Below are positions 1 to 13,200 of a stretch of 64,000 bases of DNA, one piece after another. Below the pieces are notes generated by a model. The model saw only the letters and a program-made list of their open reading frames with translations. It made no database searches and was not told where the DNA came from. The position numbers and the translations under genes are program-made. Source of the DNA: Apostichopus japonicus (lineage: Eukaryota; Echinodermata; Holothuroidea; Aspidochirotida; Stichopodidae); NCBI RefSeq assembly GCF_037975245.1, contig NC_092575.1, positions 1,486,001 to 1,550,000 of the forward strand, in the 5' to 3' direction. Positions within the stretch are counted from its first letter, which is position 1; the number at the start of each line of letters is the position of its first letter.

Positions 1-304
1 AAACGATTACAGCGATGGACATCTCAGGTCAAGCTAAAGATAACAAGGTATCATGTTTCATTACTGTCTGCATTTTGTAGTGACACGAACAAAACGTCAC
101 TTGCAAGCAACAGAAAGTTAACTTTTTCAGAGCGCGGCATGCGGTTTGGGGCGAGTCTTCAATGCCTTTAAAAGATCCACATATCTTGGTGAGTCTGATC
201 TATCACCAAGAAACTGTTTTATGTCCATTTTTCACTGTTGTACAAAACCTTTCTGTTTCTTCAACAATAACCTTTATAAGCACTGTATAAACCTAGCTTC
301 ATAC
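1..304 (-). other. Intron following ACADS exon 6
   Basis: The exon ending at 305 is followed on the minus strand by a donor reading GTATGA. The expected next peptide (the QTLDMG region of SCAD) is not encoded in 1-304 on either strand, so this stretch is intron and the remaining exons lie outside the window. Confidence 0.8.
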
Positions 305-3300
305 CATTGCAATTTTAAATCCCATGCCAGGGGTTCCTAATAAGTTTTCCTTTGGAATGGCAGCCCCGTCAAAGATTAGGTTGGTTGTCGATGAGCCTCT
401 GATACCAAGCTTGTCTTCTTTCTTTCCTAAGCTGAGCCCGTCAATTGGTTTTGGAACTAAGAAAGCACTGATGCCCTAAGAAACGAAAATATGAAGACTT
501 ATTTCTATAATTTTAAAGTTATTAAATAGAGATCAAATAAATGAAGAATTTCTTAAATGTAATTAGAAAATATAATTGTTATTATAAGCTACCTGTGTCC
601 ACATAGATATTTTGATCAATATTAAAAATATTCACGTTGCGTCACTATTACAACAGTTTGTTATTTCAAGTCAAAAAAGTGTATAAAAGACAAGACAATA
701 AAACCAATAGTCTTAAGATTTGATAACTGTTCAGATAGAAGATTTAAAACGATATCAAGGAATAACTCAGAAATTGGTCTAGGAACAGGTGAAGGAGAGT
801 AAAAGTAAGTTATATGCAGAATTACAATTTGTACAACAAATGTAGGCTATATGTATAGAGAGGAATAGGACCTGGCACCACCATCCCTCTCCCCCCCCCC
901 ATCCTTGTTGAGTACTACCACAGAAAGTCACACCACACTACCATGTTATCCATCAAACATCTGTTATATAGTGTTACCTTATGCTTTAAAGATTTATCTG
1001 TAGTAGCCAAGACAACAGATGCCTCAGACTCGTATCCATTGGTAATCCAAGCTTTGGTGCCGTTGAGTATCCAGTGGTCCCCCTCCAAGCTAGCCACGGT
1101 GGAGGCGGCCCCTGCATCACTACCATTACCTGGGAAAACAATCATAGTAGCAAACAGGGTTGGGCATTCCATTACAGGCATACACATTGACATCCTGTCA
1201 ATCTAGACCCTCCCCTCTTCCATTTAGTCAATAATAGTTGTTCAAAACAAGGCAGCCAGCAATCACAATAAGATACTGCTTTGTCCAAAGAGTAATATCT
1301 TGGTAAGCAAATACAGCAGATGGTGTGCAAATCATAAAGTGCTTTTTTTCCATCCCACATCCTTGGGAGATCACTGTGATGAATTACACAGAATTCGTAG
1401 GTGACCGATAAATAGCTTCTGCCATCTTTCCAACCACCAAGCTCAGATGTTAGAGAAGTGAAACTAAAGTCTTAGATGATGATATCCCAAACACAGCAAT
1501 CATGTTTTGCCTCTTACATGTGTTTTTATAGATGAAATTACTACACAAATGAGTTCTACTTAGTTTCTGCAGCTTTTTCTCTCTGTATTCCCTTTCAATA
1601 AGAAACAAAGTTTTCATGTTATAGATTTTTGTGAAAAGCCACAAAAGTTGGTTTAATTGTTTCACACATTTTCTTATTTTATTCAGTCATGAATGAATGC
1701 AGAGCAATGTTCATACTGTAGGTCAAAGATAGAGCAATTATTAAATGATTACCTGGTTCACTGAGAGCAAAACATCCAACTTTCTTTCCATCTACAAATG
1801 GTGTACCAAACCGTTCTATTTGGTCCTTCGTTCCAAAGTTGACAACAGGACTCAGATACAGCGACTGAAGGAGAAACAATATTTTGTTTAGTTATTCACG
1901 GAAGATTGATGTTTCTAGATCCCCTTCCCTTCTTCTTCCACCCACACACATACACACACAAACACAAACAAGGTTTAAAAAAAAAATTAGTTATAGAAGC
2001 CAAAAAGAATGACAGAGACTTCTGACTCACATTCATAACACTCATTATGACTCCACATGTAGCACAACCTCTACTGATTTCTTCCAGGGCCACTGCATAG
2101 GCTAAGTTGTCAAGACCAGTACCTCCATACTCTTCAGGTACAGCAATTGCAAGCAGACCAAGATCACCCATTGCTTTAACCTGAATGGAAATAAAAATAT
2201 GTATGTCATTTTCTTAGTTCCTTACTTCTTCCAACCGATTTTCTCCTGATATATTTTTATTTGAAAGGAACATATATCCTATAGCAAGTCAATATTGCAA
2301 CTAGTCTAGGTATGGCATCACAGTTGAAAATGATATGAGCAATAAATGGCAGGGTGTTACATAACTCATTGTTCATATATATGTTCATCACCAAATTTAA
2401 AAGTGCTCACTCCACAGTATGGAAATGTACAACCTTTCAGGTGCTATAACTGTTATTTAACCCTTTGTGAGTTCGAAGAGATAAGCGTTCCGTAGACAGA
2501 GCAACTACTTAGGTTTGGATGATAATGTTGTTGAGATTTACTTCCTATCTCATCAAATGCTTGCATAGACCCTGGCTACTATTCGAACATCTTCTGCCAG
2601 AGTCTTATACCAATTTGCTTGTTTATGGAGTACACATTCAAGGAGTACTATAAGAGTTGAGTGCTACAAGGGAGCACATCACATGACACTTCATGGTTGA
2701 TACGTTGTTTGCCGGGTCTCCTCATAGACGGAGTGGGTCTAGGTTAATGTATACGCCGATGATGGTTATAGCTAAATTGTTATTTTCAAAGAGACTTTTC
2801 AAGGATAAGATGAGTCTTTTCCTGACAATACTGGTACATCAAAGCTCAAAGCCTAATATATAGAGAGGCTAGATTTCCATAGTTTAATTTTTTTTTACCT
2901 TGTCAGCAGGGTATCGATGCTCTTTATCTATCTGTGATGCAATTGGTTTAAGTTCATTATCAGCAAAGTCCCTACATGTCTTCTTCATCATTTGATGTGT
3001 TTCTGGAAGCTCTGCTAAGGCTGAAAGAGCTCTTCTTTGAGAAGCTGTGGGTAGAGGAAGCAATTTATGGAAGAATAAATTAGCTAGGTACCTGTGTCTG
3101 ATAGTCTAGTTGACAGTATGTCTATTAGGTTAGGATGTTTCATTGTTAATCTGAAAGAGGAGGCTTAAGACAGTATCTATTGGGTGACTCTGCAGCTTGT
3201 ACGAAGGCAACAGCATTCATACTAAAATATTGAATTTGAAGTGAAATTGTACTTAAATTTTTCTTGCACTTAAGTACTGTATGTGTAGACTAGGCAGAGA

Positions 3301-3613
3301 TGAATGACCACTAACATTCATATATTTCCTGTGCATTTCCTGTGTGTAAATCCCAGCATGAACTATGAAATACTTGATTCTTACTCAGCCTCAAGTTAGA
3401 AGTTGGTGAATAATGGCCACGGTACGCAGGCCCTATCTAAGTTACAGTAGTAATGTATTAACAGGCTTAAGTTATAGCATATAGCCTAGGCTTGGTTGAC
3501 ATTAGGCCTGCCTGTAGGCTAATCACCGACAAAAACAGCCACACATTCTCACCCAATCTGGAATGTTTCACCAGAAGGCTATTTATTCGCCTTGACAGGT
3601 TTCTTGATGCCAT
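305..3613 (-). CDS. ACADS: Short-chain acyl-CoA dehydrogenase, mitochondrial (5' part of gene, six exons)
   Basis: This flavoenzyme catalyses the first step of mitochondrial beta-oxidation of short acyl-CoAs, passing electrons to ETF. Six minus-strand exons join in frame: 3613-3553, 3044-2899, 2180-2031, 1864-1753, 1129-978 and 475-305, all with GT/AG borders, giving 264 codons. Exon 1 encodes a basic, Ser/Arg-rich, amphipathic presequence starting [11 protein letters not shown], as expected for mitochondrial import. Exon 2 holds the LPETHQM segment, exon 3 [11 protein letters not shown] and EEISRGCA, exons 4-5 the family signature [13 protein letters not shown] (FAD/substrate region) and [10 protein letters not shown], exon 6 GISAFLVP and KLGIRGSS. 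The match to human SCAD from memory is close and colinear. The C-terminal third with the catalytic glutamate lies outside the window, past base 1. The first in-frame ATG after the acceptor-less upstream DNA was taken as the start; the 5' UTR is not resolved. Confidence 0.95.
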
Positions 3614-5311
3614 TATGATGGCCAATGCTTTTTCGTCAGGTAAACAACAGCGGTCTTGGCTGGTACGTTCGTGTTATTGTCGAGCAGACCAGTTTGTAAA
3701 AGCATGAAGCTAAAGTAACTTCAGCTTGTAACTGTGATTGTATAATGCAGATGAGAGTGTGGTGAAGCAGACGTAAGCCAGACAATGATTGGCTTAAGGA
3801 TTTAAAGATATCATACATAAAAGATACACTAAACGTACTTTTATACAACTAGCAACCAATCAGTAATGTTGGATACAAGCTGCTGTAAGGATTTGGAATA
3901 GGTTGCTAGTGTACATTACGCAATACTACATGCATGACAGGTACTCCAGAGTCAGATTTGGGAGTGCTACTTTCTGCTTTGAAACGTTGATACATTTCTA
4001 GCTGAGCGCAGTGGCGAATTCAATGGGATGGGTTGGATCGGGGAAGGAAGGGAAATATCATGAGCAGTTCAGAAGCGGTGAGCTACAATATTAATTTAAT
4101 AAACCAGGGAGCCTGGAACTGCAATGAGTATACTCATGACAGTGATATGGTGATTGCCGTTCATATCTTCAGCAGCTCTAACCCCTGACACCGCCCCGCC
4201 TCCAACCCAATCACTTTTCTTTTCTCGGTCAACCGTTTGGCATGGTATGGCAATATTGATCCATAAATTCTTGATCATATTACCATCGTTTAACTAAAAC
4301 GATTTTAAGTTCCAGTTGGGAGAATGATTTTATCTTTCGTTTCTCGCTACAGCCTTATCATATCTTACTGATGGGAGAAGGTCACCTTGAAATTGTTATC
4401 GAACTTGTTTAAGACGCCCGTATACCGTAGACCTGCATTAAGTTGCTCAGAATAAGTTGAGATTGGCTTCACGGAAAACATATCATTGCCACTGCGAACT
4501 GTACCTCGAGATCTATGTTTTCTGCGAAATTGGTTACATTGTTGTAATCAGGGTAGGCGCCTATATGTTCACCGATGCTTATGTCCGAGAATGAGTACGT
4601 TTCATTTCGGAACTTGGATAAATTGTAATCCCAAAGTTTTGACTTACGGTATATCTTAACTTGAACATTTCCTTTTTGTTTGTATGATGATCGTACTTTT
4701 AATTTAAATCATTGGCCTAGATGTTTTATTTAAAAAATAAATCCACAACTCCGAAAAATTGTCATTGCGTCATACTTAATATGAACTTGACTTGCGTCAA
4801 ACTTGACTGAATTATCGATAGTTCGAGAACGGAAATCGAAATTTCTACACCGTGAGATTATGGAGGTATTACCGGTATGAATGTACTTATGTTTGCTAAT
4901 GCAAAGATTCACGGTTAATTACAGCATTAGAGTGCCATGAAGTGCATCCCTAAAGTTGAAAAGTGGTATAAATCATATTTTGATAATTTTGATGTATTCC
5001 TGGCCTTGACCAAAGTCAAGAAGGCGATGAAGCAGGTCAATCTGATTCACTGTGCACGATATCGAACGTGATTTAAATGTTCAAGTGAAAGCAGTGGGCA
5101 GTCAATTTATTCAACTGGAAAAATCAGTTGACAAATAAGACAGGCTATGACATCATAGGCATATGTTGACACTCATTCAATTGCAAAAACCTAAAATGCC
5201 ATACATTTTGCTGAAAATGTTGGAACCACCCCTGGGAGACCGCCTGAGTACTGGGTGCTCAGGTTCAAGTTTGGATCACTAAATTTATATTTTCAACTCA
5301 CTACGATTTCA

Positions 5312-5402
<91 letters not shown>

Positions 5403-5700
5403 TAGATATATAGATATATAGAATAGATATATAGATATAGGTTCAAAAGCTCGTCCAAAAATTCTGAAATTGAAATTTTTTGAGGCCCTACGCATTGGGA
5501 GGCCGTAATCTGTAACTTGTTTAGCTATAGGCCCGTGCCTTAATCCGGCAATGGTGAATTACAAACATTGCATGCTTGCAATATATTTACAAATAATTAG
5601 GGCGTTTATAAAATGTCCAACAAAACAAGATCTATTTATCAACAAGATCACATTGTACTTTGTAGGGTTTTTGTCCAAATCTCCAAACAGAAAAGGGGGG
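3614..5700. other. Intergenic region between divergent ACADS and MAPK7
   Basis: About 2.1 kb separates the ACADS start codon on the minus strand from the putative MAPK7 promoter on the plus strand. It should contain the ACADS promoter and 5' UTR, but no TATA box or other landmark could be assigned to it. A TA-rich microsatellite lies at its right end. No coding potential was recognised; the open frames here are short and lack splice or family support. Confidence 0.6.
5316..5421. repeat. (TA)n / GATA microsatellite
   Basis: An almost uninterrupted run of TA dinucleotides with several GATA interruptions at the right end. Open frames across it encode only Tyr-Ile repeats and are not genes. Confidence 0.95.
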
Positions 5701-5706
5701 AAGTGA

Positions 5707-5753
5707 TGACGTCAATCTATTTAAAGAACTGATCCCCTGCATTTGGTATATAA
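5707..5753 (+). promoter_or_regulatory. Putative MAPK7 core promoter: CRE plus TATA box
   Basis: A perfect palindromic cAMP-response element TGACGTCA sits at 5707-5714 and a TATATAA box at 5747-5753, 33 bp further on. Transcription would start near 5778. A splice donor of form AAT|GTAAGT at 5929 would end a non-coding first exon, and an acceptor TTCTCTTACAG ends at 7176, 37 bp before the MAPK7 start codon. The motifs are seen directly; that they form the promoter is inference from spacing. Confidence 0.5.
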
Positions 5754-7213
5754 CGGGAGTCGATTATGTGCAAACACCTTACAGTGAATCCCATCGTCGA
5801 TCGTATTCCAGAGCAGACTACACTGTCATAGCCTAGTCTATGTATGATGTACGCATACGGAGCATCTCGAACGACATTAGGAACTGTTAACCAGTTCCGA
5901 ATCTGATGGTCGTTTTCAATCGACTAATGTAAGTTGCATTAATAAACATCTATATATTTTGTGAGGCTTTGTATGATTGTTTCTTAGACGACTGATGATT
6001 CGTCAAGTTCAAAGATGACACCAACACATACATGCTAGCCTATCGTACGTAAGCTTACTTAGGCTAACTGTTAATGTTAAATGTCATTTTACACTACAGT
6101 AGGAGGACAGAAGCCTACTATTTGGTAGTAGTGCTGGAGTGGAAGCACTGAGTACTAAAATGTTAGGCCTAACCTACTTATTCATGTTTTTGTATGGCTT
6201 TGACTGACCTGGTTAAACCAATTGTGGTGTAAAATAGCCTTATGGTGATTGACAAAACACAAAATGTGTGCACCAAATACCAATAAATCCATCCTTCCCC
6301 AATATCTCCTCCCCCAATTAAAAGTAAATCATTTGTCAGTGTATTCATGCTGCGAAAGTGTCCATTAGCTATAGGTTGCATCCCAAAACCCTCCGTTTGT
6401 ACTGAACGGCAGGTTTTTTTCCAGTTGGTTGACTAAGTGATGAGTCCCATCTTTTTGCACCTTACTTCAGCTGCCTATCCGTCTAATATACAACTCATCA
6501 CACAGCTAGTAGCCAAATCACTATCAGTTTTAGTGCAGTGCACATATTCTTCCACATACTGTATACGGTCGCAATAATAATGTAACAGTAAACTTGATAA
6601 TGCGAATGTTTTTTTGATTTGTACAGTGCAAATATATCAAACTTTCGAAAAAATGTTTGGGAAGAAGAAAAGAATTCATATTAAAGATCTTTATCTAAAT
6701 CATAAACTTTAAGAGTATCTAGAACCTCCGCAGTCTCTTCTCTGCAAAATGTGTGTAACTAAAGCCTGCAGCAGATTAATAGCTATAAGGGAGATGGCTC
6801 CATGCACTGTACATGTTGTATGTGTAATTATATGGTAGTATCAAACAATATCAATCTCTTAAAAGTAGTTCTGGCCAAAATGATAGGCAGTTCAAGACAG
6901 ACATGGCAAGGTGTGAACAAATCAACTCTTCCAAACTCACCAATCCCAGTCTGTTTGCAGGAGATATAAATTTTCAGTAAGTTGAGGTCAAAAATGTAAC
7001 CTATGGTTAATGGGCTATTTCTCATCTTGTAGAAGTTGAGAGAAATGCAGAACAAGGAAATCTATATTGCACAAATATTGCAGAATACCATACAAAGGAA
7101 GAATCATTAGTAATTGGCATATTTGATGTAAGGATGATTTGCTCACAATGACTGATAATTTTATTTTCTCTTACAGTGATTTCTGCAGGGGAAGTAGTAA
7201 AACCTGATCCATC

Positions 7214-10200
7214 ATGCAACAAGCAGCTTCAAAGAACACAAATTGGTTTAAAACCAAGGCTCTGAATATGAACTTTGACCTGTCAAAATCAGACTACAAA
7301 GCCATTGAAAACATTGGAACAGGTCAGTAAGCCTTTTCATAATTTCCCCTTTGTTTTATCAACCATTTTGCATAATATTCTGCTTCTGCAGAATTCCTAA
7401 CTACAACTGTGGAGGCCCTGCAATATTACATGATAGAGAAAAGATTCAGGGACTATAAATTTTAAGTCACTGGGACAAAATTCTATTCCTGTGAGGTTAT
7501 TGAATGACAGATTTTGTTGTTCAACAATGTAAACATTGCATCTGTGCAACGTTTGGAAGGAATAATATAGTGATGTACAGTACAGTAGGAAGGTGATAGT
7601 ATATACACTATGTTCTGAAAGTCCTTTAAATAAAATGACTGTGCTTTGCAAAACCTCAAGTGGTACTTTTGATAGTCAGTATAAATTTACAGCTTTCTGT
7701 GTGGTCAAATAGAAGTTGCACTGAAATAAAAAAGGTCTTTCACAAAGCTATGATTGGAAGCAAAAAACGTAGCATCACTTGATGAAACCAAAACTCATTG
7801 ATTATATACTATGTAAAACTTGTGTTGCAATTTAAACAACATTCTCAAGCTGGCAATATCATGTATAAGTTGTTGTCCAAAGCCATCAGAGTAATTGATA
7901 TTCAAAGGGTTTCCAAAGTTTTCACATCACTCTAGCCAGTTTTGCATACCTTGCAGTCTAGTATTATAACCATGAAGTCCCATGCCTTTGGTACCAAGCA
8001 CCTGTTCATATAATGTATCAGCCTATATGATCTTTTGAAGGTTTTGTAATGACAATTGATCACAGCTCATGTCATGGTTGAATGTCTTATAAATACGGTA
8101 AGAATATCTTATAAATACGGTAAGAGACATGTATTTAAATACTATGTTATTATTGAAATTGTAGTAGAAGTTTGGGTAAAATACACTTTAAGGCCATTTG
8201 TATTGCTTCCAAATAGGCTAAAAAGTCATTTAATGGTCACCCCTACTTAAACTCAAACGATCTCATCACTACCACAAATAGAGGATCTTTCCTAAGAGAG
8301 AGATGATCAGTCTAAGTGAACAGTCCTCAAAGGTAGTGAAGGATATCTATAGAGTCAAAACCCACACAGAAAATACTCTACTTTTGAAAAATTTAGCAGT
8401 TTTTAGCTGCTAATCTTTGTTACCGTAACTGACGACCTTTTTAATATTTTGAGAAAGTGCTGACATTGTTATTTCTGGGATTTCAATGCATGCTACTGTT
8501 CACAGAGTATTATTAGCATGAACACTTTTTCCACTTTCCCACCTCTCTTCAGGTGCCTATGGTGTGGTATGTTCAGCTGTCCAAGTGAAAACTGGGAAAA
8601 AGTTTGCTATCAAGAAGATACCCAATGCTTTTGAAGAAATCATAACAGCCAAGAGAACGTTCAGAGAACTTAAAATCCTTCGGCATTTTGATCACGAAAA
8701 TGTGATACGGATCCATGAAATTCTCATGCCCAGGGAAGCTCTGAGTGAGTTCAAGGATGTTTACGTTGTTATGGACCTAATGGAGAGTGATTTGCATCAA
8801 ATATTGCATTCCAATCAACCGTTCACAAACGAACACACGCAGTATTTCTTGTACCAGATCCTTCGAGGCTTGAAGTACATCCACTCTGCTAACGTCGTCC
8901 ATCGTGACCTCAAACCGAGTAACTTGCTCGTCAATGAAAATTGTGAGCTGAAAATCGGTGACTTTGGAATGGCGAGGGGGATGTCATCGAAAATAGATTC
9001 TCACAAGAAACTCTTCATGACCCAATATGTAGCCACGAGATGGTATCGCGCTCCAGAACTCTTATTTTCTGCTTTCAACTATGCCCAGAGTGTCGACATG
9101 TGGTCCGTCGGCTGCATCTTTGCAGAGATGCTCGCCAGGAAGCAGTTGTTTCCGGGAAAGAACCCTGTCGATCAGCTGATGCTGATCATCAACGTTCTCG
9201 GCATGCCTCCAGACAGCATGCTGGAAAGCGCAAACAGCGACCAAATTGTGACATTCTTTAAGAAACGATTTGGAGCGAGAAAACCCATTGGCTTGGGCAA
9301 TAAAGTGAAGCCAGCCAGCCCAGATGCTCTCTCATTACTCTCCAAAATGTTGGCATTTGTCCCGGAGGAAAGAATTTCCATAATGGACGCTCTCAAAGAT
9401 CCATTTGTCATTAATTATCACGATCCAGACGATGAACCAATATGCCTGCCCAAGTTTGACTTTTCCTTTGACGACCAGCCGATGAGTACCGACCAGATAC
9501 GACAGCAAGTCGGAAAAATGATTCTGAAATACAGTAGACAAAAAATGAGCTCTTTAAAACTACCTGGCGGTTCAGCAGTGTCTCCAAAGCCGATGGAACC
9601 CTTTGATGATTTAACACCGGTTTCAAGTGCTAGTATCGGTTCTGGTGGGAAAGTACAGATGCAGAAAGCTTTGAAAGATAGAGAAACTTTAATTGCTGAA
9701 GAAATTGGCAGTAAAGTGGCAGAAGTGCCAAAAAGTGAGAATGTAGCATCATTTTTGAAGCCGGCAACACCGCCATCTCTCCAACCTGTTGGGGGGACAA
9801 GTCCTTTGAAAGTCACTTCTGGTCAGGTGACTACAGATGTCGAAATGAAGAGTGCCAGGTCTGCCTGTAACGATGCGGTTAATAGCATATTAAGCATCAC
9901 AGCCAAACCGCAAAAGGGTCCAGGTGGGAAATCTGACGTGGAAATGAAAAGCGCTCAACGAACCGATAATGACGGTACACTAGAAGTTCCAGCGGATGTT
10001 CAAATGCTCAGTGCAAAAAGTGAGAAGGGAAGGAATGAAAATGTCACTAAGAACAAAGCCAAAGTACCAGGGAATCAGTTAGAAGAGTCGCAGGTTATGA
10101 AAGTGGTAGAAAAAGACAAAGTGTCAACAGAGGGAGCTGTTGTAGCTGACCATGGGGCTATCTTAAAAAGTCAGCTGGGAACAGGAGGAGAGGACATGAA

Positions 10201-13200
10201 AGCCCTAATCAAGGCAGCTCTGAAAAATTCAGTTTTGATGAAAAGCAAGCTAAAGAAAGGACAGCAAGGTTAGTTGAACTGCAAATTTGAATAAAAATTA
10301 CATTCCAATATGAATTGACCTTACCTTGTACAGTATCTATGACATGTTTCGTAGCATCTAGTTTGCAATTTTTGATATTACTTGATATGAGTGGAGTGTG
10401 TGCTTTTATTTAATATACATGTTCAAGTTGTTTGATCAAATGGTTTAAGGATGACTTTAGGCACAGAATTTGTATTGCTACGTTATAGATTGTTATATAT
10501 ATATATATATATATATACTCTACTAGCAGTCCAGGTTGTAATTCTATACCACGTAGAATTTATGACAAATGACCCTTGTTTTACACAGATGCACCCATTT
10601 AATAAAGCGACTGAACTACTTAGTCTACATTAATACACTGACCATTTGGCCTGTTCCCTTCAGATGCAGCACAAAACTCAATTGGAAAATATATAAACCT
10701 TTTATGGTTTTAACTTTCAACTGATAATTACAAACTTGTCAATGACAAATGGTGCTGAATGACATTCACAGGTGCTCTGGTACTATAAGAACTTTGAAAG
10801 AACATGTTTTAGTTGATATATTAGAATATAAAACCGCTTAACATTAACATTTAGTCCTGCACCAAGGAGTTGACTTCACCATCAGTTTAGCCTTAAAGGA
10901 GCATTCCAGAGATTACGATATTTTAAAGGTGAATATCTAAATGCGTTACCCAGCACAGGGTCTATTTCACTGATGTAGGCCCTCAAGGTCCGATCCTAAA
11001 TAAAGTCGTGTTTGATGTTTAACTTAGATATATCTTGATGCGATACCCAGCACAGGGTATATAACTCTGATGTTAGCCCTCAGGGTCCGATCCTAAATAA
11101 AGTTATGTTTGATGTTGAACTCAGATAATGACCTTACAATTTGCTACCTGTCCAAAAATGGCTCAGAAGCCTGTTTGGTTATTTGAAATGGTAACTTGAT
11201 ACAGTAGGTTATTTTGTACAAAATCCCTCACAAAGAACTTGTATTATGGAAAAGTTGAACCCATTATCCTGCTTGTTGTAGGTCATGACCATCCTGTAAT
11301 ATTTTCAAATTCATCAACTTTGTTTCTTCGAATAGATATGCACCCTCGAGACCAACGACCGACCCGTAAGATGTCTCTCGCCCAAACGAGACAGAAAGAG
11401 AGGGAGGAGAAGAGGCGACAGAGGCACAAACGAGCAAAGGAGAAACAAAAGAAACACAAAGCAAATTCAAAAGAGAGTGAAACGGAGGGGTCACTGCTTA
11501 CTACAGAGGACAGAAACTTGTTGGAAAAGTGGAAGGAAATGCAAACTAAGGATTCTCAAAGTCGGAAGGTGGTTCGTAGCAATCCCAGTCCGGGTCAGTC
11601 TTCGTCAGCTGTAACTCAATCACAGTCAACTTTGACCCCTGTCATGAATCTAAACCCCACAGGGGGTCAACCTGCTGCCCAGGGAGTCATCCTCACTTTG
11701 AGTAATTCGTCAGTGGTTACCAATGGCAACCAGAATCTCATCTTTGTTCCCGTGGTAACAGTGCCCGGTAATCCAGTGTCTACAAACAGTTCAGCAATTT
11801 CACAGACGGTTGCCGTCATAAGCGACAATTCAGGGAACATCGGTCCCTCTCAGACTCTGACTTACACGTCACAGAGTGTTCATTCACCGTCGATGCTGAA
11901 TATTAGCTCGAGGGCATCGAATGCCCCCCCTCTTGACAGCCTCTCATCCTTCCAAGATGCCCCTCAACCTACCATTACCGATGACGCATCTGCCAGTGGC
12001 TTTACAGATATTACATCATTACTGATGGATTCCCCGGATCCAAAGTCAAGCCCCACACAGTTAACAGACGACGTCTTTCTCGGTGGTGCAGGTAAAACAA
12101 TGGCAGGTACTCCCAGAGGAGGTTACCGGTCCGATGCGTACAATGACACCCCGTCTCCTCCATCCTTCCTATCCAGATCAGGGAGTGAAAGCTACCTGCC
12201 TGAGCATCAAGGAGGTATGTATTTTGTTTTTATATAGTGACACCATGTCCATATACTACCACCATTTCTATATTGTATACTGTCATACCATTATATATAT
12301 ATGTTGCAACCATACTGCCAACTCTTGTTTTATATACCTGCAGATGGTACCAAGTTTTCTTGATCAAAATTTGGCATCTTATGTGTCAAAAGTACGTGTC
12401 AAACTGAAGGATTAAATGATTGAAAAAGACATTTCCAATGTCATCTTCAGGAAGTCATTTTTCTGTTAGCTGTTTCAGTGCCACACTCTTGCATAAGTCT
12501 TGATGTTTTCCAACCAGGAGCAGCCTGGTTTGTTAATGGCAGATGACAGCTGACATGATCGTCAAGCAGCCATCTTGTAATTTACAGACATTTCAGCCGT
12601 CGAATCTTGTTTTTGCACAGCCAGGATGAAAAGTCAAATGGTTATAAGCCTTTGTAAATTCTTAATAGATCTTTCCTCACAGGAAATACATCCCTCACAA
12701 TAGCCTATATCTTACACCATGTGACTTTGGTAAAACACATTCAATATATTTTAAAGGGTACCTTTGCATAGCAATAATACCCTACAGGGCATTGCCTGAG
12801 ATCAACCCTCAGGGCTTGTCTAAAACCTGAAAGAGTAAAACGATAACTGGACAATCTGGAACAGAACTACCCAGAAAGACAATCTGACAAAGACCATGAA
12901 AAAATTGGTCTTGGAAAAACCATTCTTAAGTTTATTGCATGGGTAGGTTCAATAGAAAGATGCCAAAGGTCTTGAACCAGCAATGAGTCAACAAGAGTGC
13001 TGATGATTTTACTGCAAATTGTGGGCTAGGTAGCAAGATGAGAGTGCAATGATTAAGTGGAGACAGGTAAGAGAGGTGTGCAGTAAATACCCAAACAAGC
13101 TAGTTTTTTCCCAATTTTCTGTATCAGATAATTGTTTTTATTTTTCAAGGGTTAATATCATATAGGAACAATCATTCAAGTTTTTACAAAGGTCATTTGG

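Noticed and set aside
9418-9816. 132-residue minus-strand frame within MAPK7
   Set aside because: It is a shadow of the large MAPK7 exon 2.
11239-11335. Upstream part of the long open frame before MAPK7 exon 3
   Set aside because: It is intron read-through; the acceptor at 11335 and phase with exon 2 place the exon start at 11336.
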